Shown piece after piece: positions 36,621-48,672 of a DNA stretch of 64,000 nt. A model generated the notes under the pieces. That model did no database searches. It was not told the origin of the DNA and was given only the letters and a program-made list of their open reading frames with translations. Position 1 is the stretch's first letter. Every line of letters starts with the position of its first letter. The stretch is from Apostichopus japonicus (lineage: Eukaryota > Echinodermata > Holothuroidea > Aspidochirotida > Stichopodidae): contig NC_092580.1 in the NCBI RefSeq assembly GCF_037975245.1, positions 33,414,501-33,478,500 of the forward strand. The letters run 5' to 3'. A program made the position numbers and the translations under genes.

Positions 36621-37727
36621 TAACTGCGGTCGAGTGTGTTGTTCAAGTTAGTAGTGCATAAATCAGAAAGTTACTGTTTTTTCCTTTTCAAAAACGATTA
36701 AATTTAGTTATTAACCTTAATGAGAGGTCCGGTTAGCACCATATTACCAAAAGTGGCCTTAACGTTTTAACCCCGATACGGACATCTCTAAACGCGTTGT
36801 GTATACGTAATGTGTAATGATAAAAACATGATCTAATTTGTGTTTTTCAACATCTATTAATTTGAGTTATCGAACAAGTTGAGATGTCCGGTTAGCACCA
36901 CATTAAAATAGAAAGGTTCCTATTTCACGTGGTATATCTCTAGTATCTGTATCAAAGCCGATTTCTTGACCAAAAGTTGCCTTAAAGTTTTAACCCCGAT
37001 ACGGTCCCGTCTAAACGCGCGGTAGCATACGCAAAGTGTAATGATAAAAAAGATCTATTTTCCCCCTTCAAAATCGATTAATTTAAGTTTGTTGCCGATA
37101 GTAGAGATATACCATGTAAAGGAGGAACCTTTCTACTTTAATGGTGCTAATCGGACATCTCAACGATCGAACGGTATGTAGTAGCCATCTATTTTCAATA
37201 AATCAAAGTGTTACTGACTGTTTTTTCATACCAAGAGTGTTAAAGGAAGAACTTAACTTCGTCATTGTAACTCTCTTGACTGTTGCATATTCTCATAAAT
37301 TAATTGTTTACAATTGGGGGGGGGGGGGGGGGAATTGGTATGAAAATTGCCACAGTTTACGCCTTTCTCCATGCACAAGTTTTTGTAGGATCACAAATTT
37401 ATGTGTACTATGGATGCAGGAATCGTCCATCATTCCATTCCAGAACTATATCACTTGAAAGAGAAACATCTCATCTCTCTTTTGGTGCCATTTTTGGCTT
37501 TTTAAAGTATGCATAGCGTGACTTATTTTCCCTTTAAAACAGGTAAGAAAAAGGAACCGTCTTGTTATTGTCTGCTAATATAGTTTGCCCTTAGTGGCTG
37601 CTGGAGATCCACTTTCCCGCCACAGCGTACCCAGCGCTCGTCACAGATTAGCGGCCAACGGCGCCTAACGTTGATGCATACACTATTAGCTGCTGTTAAG
37701 TGGCTGCTCTTAATGGCTGCTACCTTC
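36510..37727. repeat. Possible element with imperfect inverted ends (AGCAGCCACTAA)
   Basis: The left block at 36514-36555 repeats AGCAGCCACTAA. The right block (37587-37600 and 37686-37725) contains the reverse complement, TTAGTGGCTGCT and similar. The hairpin repeat at 36878-37164 lies between them. Confidence 0.4.
36878..37164. repeat. Fold-back repeat with arms of about 67 bp
   Basis: The left arm, 36878-36945 (GTTGAGATGTCCGGTTAGCA onward), is the inverse of the right arm, 37098-37164 (ending TAATCGGACATCTCAAC), with a loop of about 150 bp. A partial direct copy of the left arm and loop precedes it at 36726-36850. Confidence 0.8.
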
Positions 37728-38246
37728 AAACAGGTTTCATTCAGCGAGTGCAAATGTTTTGCAATGATGTGACCGTATAACGAACACAAATAGTGCTATG
37801 TATTTCGATACTCAACATATGCTATAACTCGCATGGAGGTTGAAAATAACATGCCCATTGGTTTTAAAGGTGTTTAGTTCGTGTTTAATGTCTTTTAGCG
37901 CAAAAAAAGGACAGCATTGAATATCTACGCCACCTAGAGCGTGAAAAAAATGTCAATATTTATGAAAGGAGCATTTAAAACCAACATGTTTAGTACTAGC
38001 AACGAAATTTTTTGGAAGAAATTACAAACACGAAAATGGCCTCTCCTCAAATCAAACTTCCCTTTGACAGAAAACTTGTCAACGTGGAAAAAACTACGGA
38101 GCTTGCTGTAATTAGTGTAATAATTATGTACGAACCGTTGTGATGGCTTGGTCTTTCAAACTCCAAACTACTTCGTACCCAAACATACATATGGATTACT
38201 ACCTATACAGGGCAGCCAGTTGGGACAATTTTCCTAATGCTTATAC

Positions 38247-38825
38247 CAGTAGCGGAGCTAAGGGGTATTGGTCGGGGAGGGGGGGGGGGCGAGAATGGTA
38301 TGTAGGGGCGCTTTCGACACTATCTAAGCGGAGCGCCACCACAGGTTGGCGCAGCGTAGAGAAATGTTTTAAGTAAAGATACTCCCTAGATCGCCGGAAA
38401 TAACCCTTTCCGGGCCTTGCTAATTTGCAGATAAACGAAGAATTAATAGGTGTCATCGCCATTTGTGACAACTCGGAAGTTTATATATATGGGTGCTGAA
38501 AGTACACGCGCTTTATCACAATCCTACGTGGCGTATCGTCAAAAAATAGATCGAAAACCCCGTACCATTTCTTGGAAATAGTTTCGTACAACGCAAGTGC
38601 CGATAAATTAAAGACCGCCGTTAGAGTATTTTGTCAGAAATTTGCACCAACAAAATGTGACAAATGTCAATAGGTAGATGAGAGCGCAATAAAAAAGTCA
38701 ATAATCGCGAATAAGTAAAAAGTGGTTAAAAGGTGAAAAGGGCGCCAGCAGTCATTTGGGTCCGTCAGGGGGGGGGGAGGCGGGGGCATCCGCCCCTGAC
38801 TGTATGGACGCTCCGCCATGCACTG
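38247..38825. mobile_element. Degenerate relative of the composite transposon family
   Basis: CAGTAGCGGAGCTAAGG begins it. CTATCTAAGCGGAGCGCCAC at 38320-38339 is shared with the composite copies A and B. The right end, read in reverse complement, starts CAGTGCATGGCGGAGCG. No matching flanking duplication was found, so the limits are tentative. Confidence 0.5.
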
Positions 38826-39136
38826 ACCAAAACATCTCTTACACGCAAAAAAATGGAGTGTTGAATTTTAACACTTTCCAGGTGTAACCGTTCACCCTAC
38901 ACCTGAAGGGTTACTCTGACCCTGAGTAGGGTTACATAATTTATGTAGCGTGGATTTTTTAACACCTGCAGAAGTGTACTTTCAGTTCGAGCATTCTGAT
39001 TGGTCAAACCTCCCGTCAGCTGGATTCTTAGTACCGTGAACACCCATTTACCGTACCTAGCAATACCTGTACCAGTTTGTCGACATTTATCGTTACTAAA
39101 TGTACTATAGTAACCACAGCCATATATACGTTCAAG

Positions 39137-40510
39137 CCACAAAACGTTACGTACTCAGTGTGCGATAACGAGCTACAATGGCATGAAAATGACGTTATAG
39201 GAGACTGGGGCCTGGAAGAATTGATTGAAAAATTCGAAGGTATGTTTTGATATTATGTAAGTGTACGTGACAATTACGAGATATGCTTAGAGACCCACGA
39301 CTAAGCTGGGTAGACGAATGCATTTGAATCGCTTGCGTTACGTAGACCTAACGTTAAAGTCATACTATAAGTTAATATAATAGGCTAGCTGCTGTTTGTC
39401 ATAGTCAACTCATAATTGTCAACGAATCAGTGTAGCCTACATACAAGTAAACATTAAACGGAATTGCCTTCGGACGGACGGAGGACTTTGGTCTAGGCCT
39501 TTATTGTAATCTAGTGCATTCTATTCCTTTTTGTGCGTTAACCGTAACTTCGTATACCCTGCGAGTCACTTTTTTAAGTAGTACTACTACTAGGCCTAGT
39601 ACTAGTAGTAGTAGGGTATACTTAGGCTATTTCAAGACAATGCATTTTAAATAGCATCAGGCATGGGCCTATAGTTACGCTGGTACTATGTTCAATAAGG
39701 GATAAACATATATTCATGTAATGCAATATATAATTACCACTAATTGCCATTTTAGCTTGTAAGTTGTAGCAAGTAGGCCGAAGCTGATGTGGATTGGTGA
39801 TACTTTTAGACCTAAAGGCCTAGGCCCAACTATAATTTAGATATCTTATGGAAGTGATCTAGCTGTTATAATTCATTATCAATCTACACAATTGCATACA
39901 GTGGGAGTGAGCATTGTTTTAAGCATTGTTAACATGATGCATTGGTTATAAAAGTTGCCTACCTTGTCTGATGAAAGTTTAATGCAAGTTCCTGTTTTGA
40001 CAAGTAATCACTATAGGCCATCTGGCTTTCTAGATTCAAACGTACTTGAAGAAGTTAGAATCACAACTGATTAAATTGTGTGCATTTTCTTTAGGAATGT
40101 TCATGTTTTGTGAGGGGTACATGTAAAAAACTGCTTATGCTCCAAGGTTTTAACACAACTTCATTATGATGGGAATTTTCTTTTCTTTTCTTTGTTGTTA
40201 CTTAGGAAGCATCAACTTGGAATTCTATTTGCAAAAGATTTCAGAAAGACCTCAGCAATATGTGTTACTTCTTGGAGGAAGCAAAATACACCCCAAGCAG
40301 TCATTTGTGATCATCCAGAGACATGCCCTACCCCAGAGGACATTTATGAAGCCATTGATGTTTGCTTCAAATTATTCTACGTGTTAAATCTGAATTATAC
40401 CAAATTGCAAGTCTCGGTGCCTGGGAATTTTTCCAAAAAGTTGTCTACAAGTTGCCTGGTGGTGTGAAACGCAACCAGATTCGAGATTTTTATGCTCACC
40501 GTGCCGACAA
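39137..40510 (+). pseudogene. Remnant of a two-exon gene inside the TIR element
   Basis: A first open segment ends at about 39239 with a GTATGT donor and reads VCDNELQWHENDVIGDWGL followed by EELIEKFEG, loosely like the start of a SAM-type helix bundle. A second segment begins at about 40206 after a pyrimidine-rich tract and acceptor (TTGTTACTTAG). It reads INLEFYLQKISERPQQYVLL, then in shifted frames EDIYEAIDVCFKLFYVLNL and WEFFQKVVYKLPGGVKRNQI. The shifts mean no intact product. I recall similar C-terminal blocks in uncharacterised proteins of fish and invertebrate transposons, but I cannot name the family. Whether the two segments belong to one gene is inference. Confidence 0.45.
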
Positions 40511-41000
40511 AAAAAAACAACGTTACTGCAGTTTAGCAGTTGTCATAGACAGAATTCCATGTTTCCTCATCTCACAGATCAGAATGTATGTAAAGTTGAT
40601 GCTTATTTGGAATTGTCTTTGGGAAGAGTTTTTTCTTTTTGTTTAATTTGGAATACCAAAGGCATGAGCCAACAACAAAGACAAAGTAACTGCAGTGTAG
40701 CAGTCATCATAGACAGTACTCCACGTTTTCTCATCCCACGGATCAGCATATATCTAAAGTTGTTGCTTATTTGAAATTGACTTTGGGAAGAGTTGTTTCT
40801 TGCGTTTAATCTGGAATACCAAAAGGCATTTGCCAACAACAAAGACATAGTCACTGTAGTGTAGCAGTCATCATACACAGCACTCCATGTTTTCTCATCC
40901 CATGGATCAGAAGTTTTCTAAAGTTGTTGCTTATTTGAAATTGACTTTGGGAAGAGTTGTTTCTTTGTCTTTAATCTAGAAACCAAAAGGCATGTGCAAA
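40510..41000. repeat. 164-bp tandem repeat, three units
   Basis: Units start near GTTACTGCAGT (40522), GTAACTGCAGT (40686) and GTCACTGTAGT (40850), spaced 164 bp. A truncated trace occurs near 41612. The repeat lies within the TIR element and follows directly on the exon-like remnant. Confidence 0.85.
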
Positions 41001-42530
41001 AAAATAATGTCGAGAACAAACTTAAAGACTATATATATAACCATGAACAATCTACATATCTCAACTATCTATTTCTATAACCATGAACAATCTATATATC
41101 GCAACTTTCTATTTCTATAATATACCTCTTTAACTATACTTTGTAAATATTATTGCTATGGAGATGGAATTCTTGGGCGTGAGCCAGTGAAAGTCCGAAA
41201 GTTGGTGCTTATGTAGGTCAGGCAGGATGAAGGAGAGATAAGGGGAGATGGGGGTCAAGAGGGGTTAGAGATGTGTGTTTGTGTGTGTGTTTCTACAGTG
41301 TATGCTATGTACAGACTACTTATGATATTGTGTGAGAGGAAGGGAGTTCACTGTTCACTTTGACTTTGACTTGGAATATTGGCCTTGTGTGTTGTTGTGC
41401 TGGCTGTTGGGAAAATGAAGGGTGTGGCTGAGTGAAGTGACTGCAAACTGATGAAGACCTGAGAGATTGAGTGAAGGAGTAGTGAAGGAATAAAAGTCAC
41501 AGAACATTATAAATATTCTCTATTCTTATCTTTGGAATTCCACGCTTCCGCATGAAACTTTGCAGCTTTGTCGGGACTAAACTAACATCGATCCTCTACT
41601 CGACAAATAAAGACCAAGTAACTGCACTGTAGCATTTGAAAATGTTGGCACTTTTAAGTTGACTTAATTCCACAAGACAATACTTTTATAGCCTAAATTG
41701 TTCGTTTTACATTTAATGGGATATAATAAATGGACCTCTGGAATAGGAAGGTAGTAGGGTGTTTAATTGCTGAAAATCCCACATTCTGAATTGTTTGTGT
41801 TGTCATTGCTTTTTGCTCTCTCTTAAATGTAACTTTCTGCTGTGAGCGATTCAAACATGCATCCATATTGTTTACCTAATTACTAGGTAATAATTAACCT
41901 AAAACCTGTATAAAATATTTACTAAAAGGGTGCGATGTAAACTTTTCTGGCAAAATTTTACATAACAGTATTGTATTTGCGTTACATAATAAACATGTAA
42001 AACTTTACAAACCAGCAGTTAAATATACATCCAGAAGTATAAACGAGAGAGCACTATTGTGTGTTGAGAGTCCATTAAGTATCATCTTGACACAGATGAC
42101 AAATGAATACTATATGGTGGTAATTCTACTCACTGAAGCAGAACTTTGACACCCAGAAGGCCAAAAAATGTGCACTAGAGTGTTAATTATACTCCCTGAA
42201 GTGCAATTTTGACACCCAGAAGTGCTAACAAATGAACACTTTATGGTGTTAATTTTACTTCCTGAAGTGTCATGTTGACACCCAGAAGTTTTAACAAATG
42301 AACACTTTATTGTGTTAATTTTACTCCCTGTAGTGTACCTTCAACACCAGGAAGTGTTATTTTGACACTTGTATGGGTGTTGTTAAGGCAACACTCGCAA
42401 AGTGTTATATTATGTTACACTTCTGAAGTGTTAATTTAACCCGGTGGGTGTTGTCCCTAATCCAAACAGGGTGGGGTGTTAAATTCAACACTTTACGATT
42501 CAAATTTAACACTTCATTTTTTTGAGTGTA

Positions 42531-43424
42531 ACTGTGCACTAATATCATGCTATCAAAGCACTGGTACAGTTCCTAACCTTGATATGATAGAAACATGATA
42601 TTCATACTGCTCGGATTGCGGGTTATGACACTACAGTATAGCAAAAAATTATCCCAACTGGGTGACAGGGTGATGGGAAGTGGGTTCGGTGGATTCAGTT
42701 TCGAAGTGTCAGACGCTGTTGGATGAGAGTTGTAACAAGTCATCATGGTTGATTCTCGCCTTTAAGAGTGTTTTTTCTGACTTGATTTTCCTCACTTCAA
42801 TTTGAAAATTAAGTTATGACCTGATGCTTTATTAAAAACGGGGACAGGGATGGTTGGGGTGGGGTAAAAACTTCGAGAGGCACTGTGAAATGTTACTTTG
42901 ATCTGAAGAGGGAAATCACAAAATTATCGAAAATCCTTGTTTACATAAAAGAATCCAGCTTTGAGCGTTCTGCAACTCAAATGCCAGTATTTGAATATTT
43001 TTCAGCAAAGGGTCACTTTTAATTTTAATTTCGTTTAATTTCCCAACAAAGCGGCCCTTTTTTCAAAAACAAAAGGGCCATTTTAATTAGAAAAAAAAAT
43101 CCACACAATAAAAGTGTCCCCTTTTAATGACAAATATGGAAAAGATAAATTATGTTTCTTTGCCGACTGCAAAAGAAATCAATGCGATAGTGATGGCATG
43201 TGTATATATAAGGGGATGTCATTGAGGTCACGTGTGTTTGTTATGTGTGAACGTAGATCGTGCCTGGTGCCTAGTATACTTTGACGTGTAAATTCTTCCA
43301 AATTACATGGGGTGAACTAACTATCACATTTGATATGAAGGTGAATATCTTACTAAGTACAAGAACCAAAGGTCATATGAGATCAAAATATGTCAACTTG
43401 TGAAATCTACCCTGTAAACACCAT
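42531..43424. other. Intergenic, no feature recognised
   Basis: No gene or repeat that can be delimited. Confidence 0.4.
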
Positions 43425-43426
43425 AT

Positions 43427-43472
43427 TGTAGGAGGCGTAGGAGATGGGGGCTGCAGCCCCCCCCCCCCCCAA
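43427..43472. mobile_element. Fragment of a family 2 element end
   Basis: GTAGGAGGCGTAGGAG, then GGGGGCTGCAGCCCCC and a C run. It resembles 16450-16490 in the nested family 2 copy. Confidence 0.55.
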
Positions 43473-43474
43473 TC

Positions 43475-44165
43475 ATGTCACGATCATCAAAAAGGCTCAA
43501 CATGGACGAACCAATTACAGTTTGTGTGGCGCAAGACCTCGTAAAAGAAATTCTGACTGAAATGTTTGGTAACCCAGACTTCAAGAAAATGCTGGCAGAC
43601 TGTGTAGAAAAAGCAATCGAGAAGAAAATGAAGAAGTTCCTAGAACAGCAAGAGAGGCAGGAAGCCACAATTTTCGACTTGGAGCAAGCCCTTTAAATAA
43701 ACAAATCAGTGACATGAAAATGTTCCCTGGAAAATCTCAGGTCAGCCACAGGAACTCTACCGGACAACTTAAACTCGTTGGAACAGTATTCAAGGAAAAA
43801 TTGATTGATGGGGTTTGGATTAAAGGAAAGGAATAATACATTTTGCAGCAGAACTTGCTTGGGCAATTGCCAAGGAAAAACTCGGTGTGGAAATAGCGCA
43901 CTCATATTGATCGGTCCCACAGGGTTGGCCCAACGTCGAAGGACGGTAAAACAAGGGCCATTATTGTAAGGTTCATGGCACACCGTACAAGGGACCTGGT
44001 CTTTCGAAATCGAAGAAACCTCAACTGGCAGAGTCATCAACGAAGAGGGCCTCACCATGCAGGGAAAATCAATATTACTTCGGGCAACTGCAGATCTCCC
44101 CAGTGTAAGTAACGCCTGGACCAAAGATGTTAACATTATTGATGAAAGATGCATGGGCGTGAAAT
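43475..44165 (+). pseudogene. LINE ORF1-like remnant (coiled coil plus RRM-like region)
   Basis: The first segment, 43475-43696, encodes 73 residues with a heptad-rich end (KKMLADCVEKAIEKKMKKFL). After shifts, further segments read LEQYSRKN, GLKERNN, RTVKQGPLL, then NEEGLTMQGKSILLRATADL and SNAWTKDVNIIDE (about 44030-44150). This order (coiled coil, SRRNCL-like block, SHRVG-like block, NEDLT block, AWT) is known from ORF1-type proteins of several LINE groups. Frames are broken, so no product is expected. No RT follows within the window. Confidence 0.6.
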
Positions 44166-44209
44166 CGTGAAGAAAAAATCGAGTGTAGAGGATCTGAAAG
44201 TTCTGTAAA

Positions 44210-44290
44210 GTTGCTTCAAAATGGCGAACTTTTTTGTTTTGTTACAATTACCACAAGTCCACCAAGGACAACACATACCAACCTATTTAC
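44210..44290. repeat. Short repeat shared with 49368-49453
   Basis: GTTTTGTTACAATTACCACA and the following AGTCCACC occur in both places. The adjoining TTGCTTCAAAATGGCGAAC is present here on one side and, inverted, on the other side of the second copy. Confidence 0.6.
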
Positions 44291-45861
44291 AATCTCGGCG
44301 GAATCCTATTTATTCAGTCTCTGACCATACATTGTCGAATCCATTAGCTTGAGACGATCATCCGAATCTTTCAACCTTTAACGGTTCTTGATTATTCAGT
44401 TTTGTTCGTATTCGTCTTTTAAGTGTTAGTTCCTATTTTTTGTTTACTTTTCTGTTATTCTTCCGCGGGCTTCTCAATGGCTACTAATGTGTGTACTATT
44501 TGCAATGTGGTTTATTCTTATGGTAATATAGCACTATCAAGTATAGTTCAAACATGAATGCAGCTACCACCTGTGATCACGGGATGAACTCAATCCATGA
44601 CCACAATACTCGACAGTCTTCATTCCTGCATCAAGACACCATCCAAACTTCTTCACACTATAACACTCTCCGAAACCATGCAATCAGTCTCTTGAAATTC
44701 CCTTCTTTACTCTGTAACTGCTAAGCCAAGCATTCAATCTTTTAGAAAAACCAAATTGGCATTATTTTGTTGACAGCTACCAAGTGCAAACCCAATTCTT
44801 GTTTTCATTGCTGTACTTGGATTGATCTTGTAGGATGTATTGTTACATGTTTCTTATTTATCAACTTGCTGTTAAATTATAATTGGTGGGGAAGGGGAGG
44901 GGTTTAATGGGTGGTTGGTGGTGTTTTCCGTTTATTTTTGGTTTAAACCTAGCTGTCTCTTTTTTGCATGGTCTTCGTATTTGTTCATTTTCTCGATGTT
45001 TTTGTGCATTTTGTGCATACGGGAGTGCACGTTTTCAAACCCCTGCCGGGTTTCTGTGCACTTCCTTTCACCTCATGTATATATTTTGTGGAGTTATTTT
45101 ACTTCTACTTGACAGTATTCAGTTGCATTACATTGAACAGTGCTTACCATCCAAGGGCTAAGTAAACTGCAGCTAGCAGTTTTTTCCATGTATTTTGCAA
45201 TGGTATGGAAGGCTCAAGGTTGTGTTTTATGTACTGCACTCTCTCATGGCTGTTAGCTCCTCTTGGGACAAATCTTCTATTTCTGCCAAAACAAAATGAC
45301 ACATAACAGCAGAAAAGAGTTATCTATTTCTGCACCTAACAGAAGCTGATCACATTAATTAGAAACTATTTTAAAAGTAACACAAAATCAATTCCAAAGG
45401 TCTTTTTTTTTTTAGTTTTGAACCATGTTTAAATACTTACTAGTTTATATCTATATACCCTTGTAAACATTCCGCTTTGAAAAGATGTATGATAGGGCAG
45501 TGACATCTCCAATGAAAACTGTTAATGTGTCCCTGTTTTAATGTTCAGAAAATCAATGCCATAAGGAGTCCATGCTATGGGCAGTTCAGTTTATTGAGAT
45601 TTACACCAATTTCATGATCTGCTGTGCCTAGAATGGAAATATAATCTGCCTAACTTACAGTGCTCCAAAACCTACTTTTGGGGAGTATAATCGTGGTATA
45701 AGAACAGCATGAGATGAATATCCAATAATTCATATTCATGTCTGTTTTATATTGCAAGGAGTGTAAGGAGTGCAAAGTTGTGACCTAGTTATGTGGTGTT
45801 TCATTTTTACATTTCTCATGTGGATAAAACTTACATGTGACTAGGGCTAGACTATACCTAT
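44291..45861. other. Intergenic, no feature recognised
   Basis: AT-rich, no supported gene. Confidence 0.4.
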
Positions 45862-45957
45862 ATCATCAGGCGCGTATCCAGGGGGGGCGTTGGGGGCGCG
45901 CGCCCCCCGGGTAAGAAAAAGAGGAGAGAAATAAAAAGAGAAGAAAAAAGGGAAAAA

Positions 45958-46125
45958 GAGGAGGAGGAGGAGGAGGAGGAGGAGGAGGAGGAGGAGGAGG
46001 AGGAGGAGGAGGAGGAGGAGGAGGAGGAGGAGGAGGAGGAGGAGGAGGAGGAGGAGGAGGAGGAGGAGGAGGAGGAGGAGGAGGAGGAGGAGGAGGAGGA
46101 GGAGGAGGAGGAGGAGGAGGAGGAG
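45958..46125. repeat. GAG trinucleotide tract
   Basis: About 168 bp of nearly pure GAG, at the place where copy A has a mixed CT-rich stretch. Apparent long poly-Leu and poly-Pro frames here are artefacts. Confidence 0.95.
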
Positions 46126-46339
46126 AGGAAGGAAGGGAAAAGAAAAACAAGAAAGAGAGTAAAAAAGAGAAAAGGAGGGAGTAAAAGAAAAACGCCAAGA
46201 CACCGGGAAGAGAAAGAGGAACAGTGACATCATTACAGCGCTGATCACTATTATATACACAGGGTAGCCAGTGACTGATCAAGGATTTTGGAAGGGGCGT
46301 GCGCCTAACCCTACCCCTAACATCGTCAATTCCATTTTT

Positions 46340-47923
46340 GGTTCCTTGCTTTAGCAAAAGGAACCTATGTAGTCAGGTTGGCGTGAGTGTGTGTGTGTGT
46401 GCGTCTGTGACACTTGCTTGGGTACGCTCTATCTCAATAAGGGAAAGTTGGATTGAGGCCAAACTTGAACTATAGATCCGCCATATGGAGAAGGTGTGCC
46501 CTATTGTTTTTGGTGCCCACAAAGGTCACCAAAGGTCAGTTATGGTCCAGAAACCCAAAATATTAAAACTACAATAACTCCCAGTGCCAATGTGCGACAA
46601 GGTTGATATTTTGGGACAAGTTGTGAACTGGTTAGTGGAACATTTTGAAATTTAACATGCAAGTGATCCAAGGTCACCCAAGGTCAATTAATGTTAAAAA
46701 ACGAGTATTTTTGCGATAACTTGAGAACGAATTGTCCGTTAGGGTTGGGAGTTGCTTCAATGTAATCCAATTGTCGACCCGCATCTGGGTGACCCTTGAC
46801 CTCAATTTGACCTCTGGTGACCTTTAAGTGTTTTGGGAATTTTTACAGTTTCGATGCTATTTTCAGATGTCAAAGGTACCTTCCGATCATAAATGTCAAT
46901 AGGTTGACCCCGTGTGACATTTGTGTGCGAAGTGATATGGGGTCAAAGATTTCGGTCGGAGTTAGGATGGCTGTAGGGACTTGTCGTGTTGATTTTTGGA
47001 ATCAGGAGATCAAACTACATTTGAAACCAAGGTCAAAAGGTCAAAGGTCACATTAGAAAAAATGTGCTTATTTTGGGAGAAAACGGGCGAAAAAGAAAAT
47101 GTTTGGTTTTGATGCTAGATTTGGATATCAAAGGTACCTTCCGATCAAAAATGTCAGTGGGTTGACACCCGGGTGAGCATTGTGTGTGAAGTTATACGAG
47201 GTCAAAGTTAATTTTCAGACATTTAATGCAATAACTCCCAGTGCCAAGGTGTGACACGGTTGATATTTTGTGACAAGTTGCAAATGGTATAGGGGAATAT
47301 TTTCAAACTTAACGGTCATGTGATCCGAGGTCACCAAAGGTCAATTAATGTTAAAAAACTAGTATTTTGGGGGGAGAGAATGGGCAAAGAATAAAATGTT
47401 TGAATATTTATAGTATTGATGCTATAGTCACGTCTCACCGATCAAGAATGTCAATTGGTTGACCCCAGGTGACCTTTGTGTGTGAAGTTATATGAGGTCA
47501 AAGTTAATTTTCAGACATTTAGTGCAAGAACTCCCAGTGTCAAGGTGTGACACGGTTGATATTTTGGGACAAGTTGGGAATGGTATAGGGGAATATTTTC
47601 AAACTTAATGGTCATGTGATCCAAGGTCACCAAAGGTCAATTAATGTTAAAAACCTAGTCATGTGATCCAAGGTCAACAATGTTATCATATCTGTTGACC
47701 CGCTTGTAGGTGACCTTATATTTCTTACATTTTCGACGCCATATTCAGATCTCAAAAGTGCCTTCCGATCAAAAATCCGATCACAGTTTGTGACCACAAA
47801 AGTGTTGGCTCTAGTGTTGGTTACTTTATGGGTACATGTAGGACCACAATTACTTGGACTATTTGAGCCCAATCTTGCTTGATAATATTATGTGTATTGT
47901 AATATACCCCTACGCAAGGAACC
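46340..47923. mobile_element. Element inserted in composite copy B (GGTTCCTTGC ends)
   Basis: Ends are GGTTCCTTGC and GCAAGGAACC, inverse of each other. Copy A reads straight through this point (CCATTTTTGACGTTTCC, inverse orientation), so the 1.6 kb is a later insertion; about 20 extra bases remain after the right end. The interior has repeated units with AACTCCCAGTG (46576, 47233, 47529) and many AGGTCA motifs. No protein. Confidence 0.65.
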
Positions 47924-48459
47924 ACAGTGCCCTTTGGCTCTTGTTGACGTTTCCATTTTGTCCTCTCTCACTAATGTATATGTACAAGTACATATATACT
48001 TAATGTGGTCTATCATAACGCGTGTGTGTGTTTATGAAACCTGCTATGAAACCAACTGTGGCTGGTCTCGAACTCGACCGTGTCGTCGGGGAACATTGCG
48101 CATTTCGGGAAGGGGGCGACCCCCCCCCCCCCTTGAGCATACTTTTTAATGATATCGTTAGTATCTCAAAATAAAAAATGGCTTAGATGCAACTTACAAG
48201 GCCGGGGAAGTGTCATTTCCAGCGATCTGGGAGGCATTTTCGGTCAAAAATGTTCTTGTACGCTTCGCGCCAACAAATGGTGGCGCTACGCTTAGACAGT
48301 TTGCCTATAGGCTTCGCTCCTCACTTGGCAAATTCCTCGCTACGCGCCTGCTCGAATTTGTAAAGCAAACAGCAGATATCACATCATATCAATGAGCATG
48401 AAAATGGCGTTCCAGGATGAACAGCCTCAAAACTGTCTATGTGTGAAGTCACGGGCACA

Positions 48460-48672
48460 GGAGCACAATTTGATTAGGGGGCTGTAACGACTTGCCCGAA
48501 AAAAAATAACCAAAAACTTTCGCGCGCGCAAAGCGCGCGTTCAATATTTTAATATCAGTCCTGTATAAGCCAGCATCAGTTATTACATCACATGCAATCG
48601 TGTACCGTACGATCCGTGAAAGTTGCGCAGTAAACCGCGGGATGCTAATTGTAAACAACGAAATGTCTTATG
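48460..48672. mobile_element. Family 2 remnant inside composite copy B
   Basis: It shares AACGACTTGCCCGAAAAA, the GC hairpin (GCGCGCAAAGCGCGCG) and GTAAACAACGAAATGTCTTA-like blocks with 16436-16880. It sits at the same junction with the linker as in copy A, but one end is deleted. Confidence 0.75.

Larger units (their letters stand above)
38842..42528. mobile_element. 3.7-kb TIR element carrying decayed spliced gene remnants
   Basis: The left end CACGCAAAAAAATGGAGTGT and the inverse of the right end CACTCAAAAAAATGAAGTGT match at 18 of 20 positions, and the match continues with gaps (TTRAATTT). Both ends are flanked by TA (38840-38841 and 42529-42530), which fits a TA target. Subterminal repeats of about 60 bp containing GACACCCAGAAG occur at 42100-42400. 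The interior holds exon-like remnants at 39140-39240 and 40205-40510 and a 164-bp tandem array. Superfamily not assigned. Confidence 0.7.

Noticed and set aside
43693-44154. 153-codon frame on the minus strand
   Set aside because: It is antisense to the ORF1 remnant, whose plus-strand blocks are recognisable in order.
45847-46357. Long poly-Leu and poly-Pro reading frames on the minus strand
   Set aside because: They arise only from the GAG microsatellite inside composite copy B.
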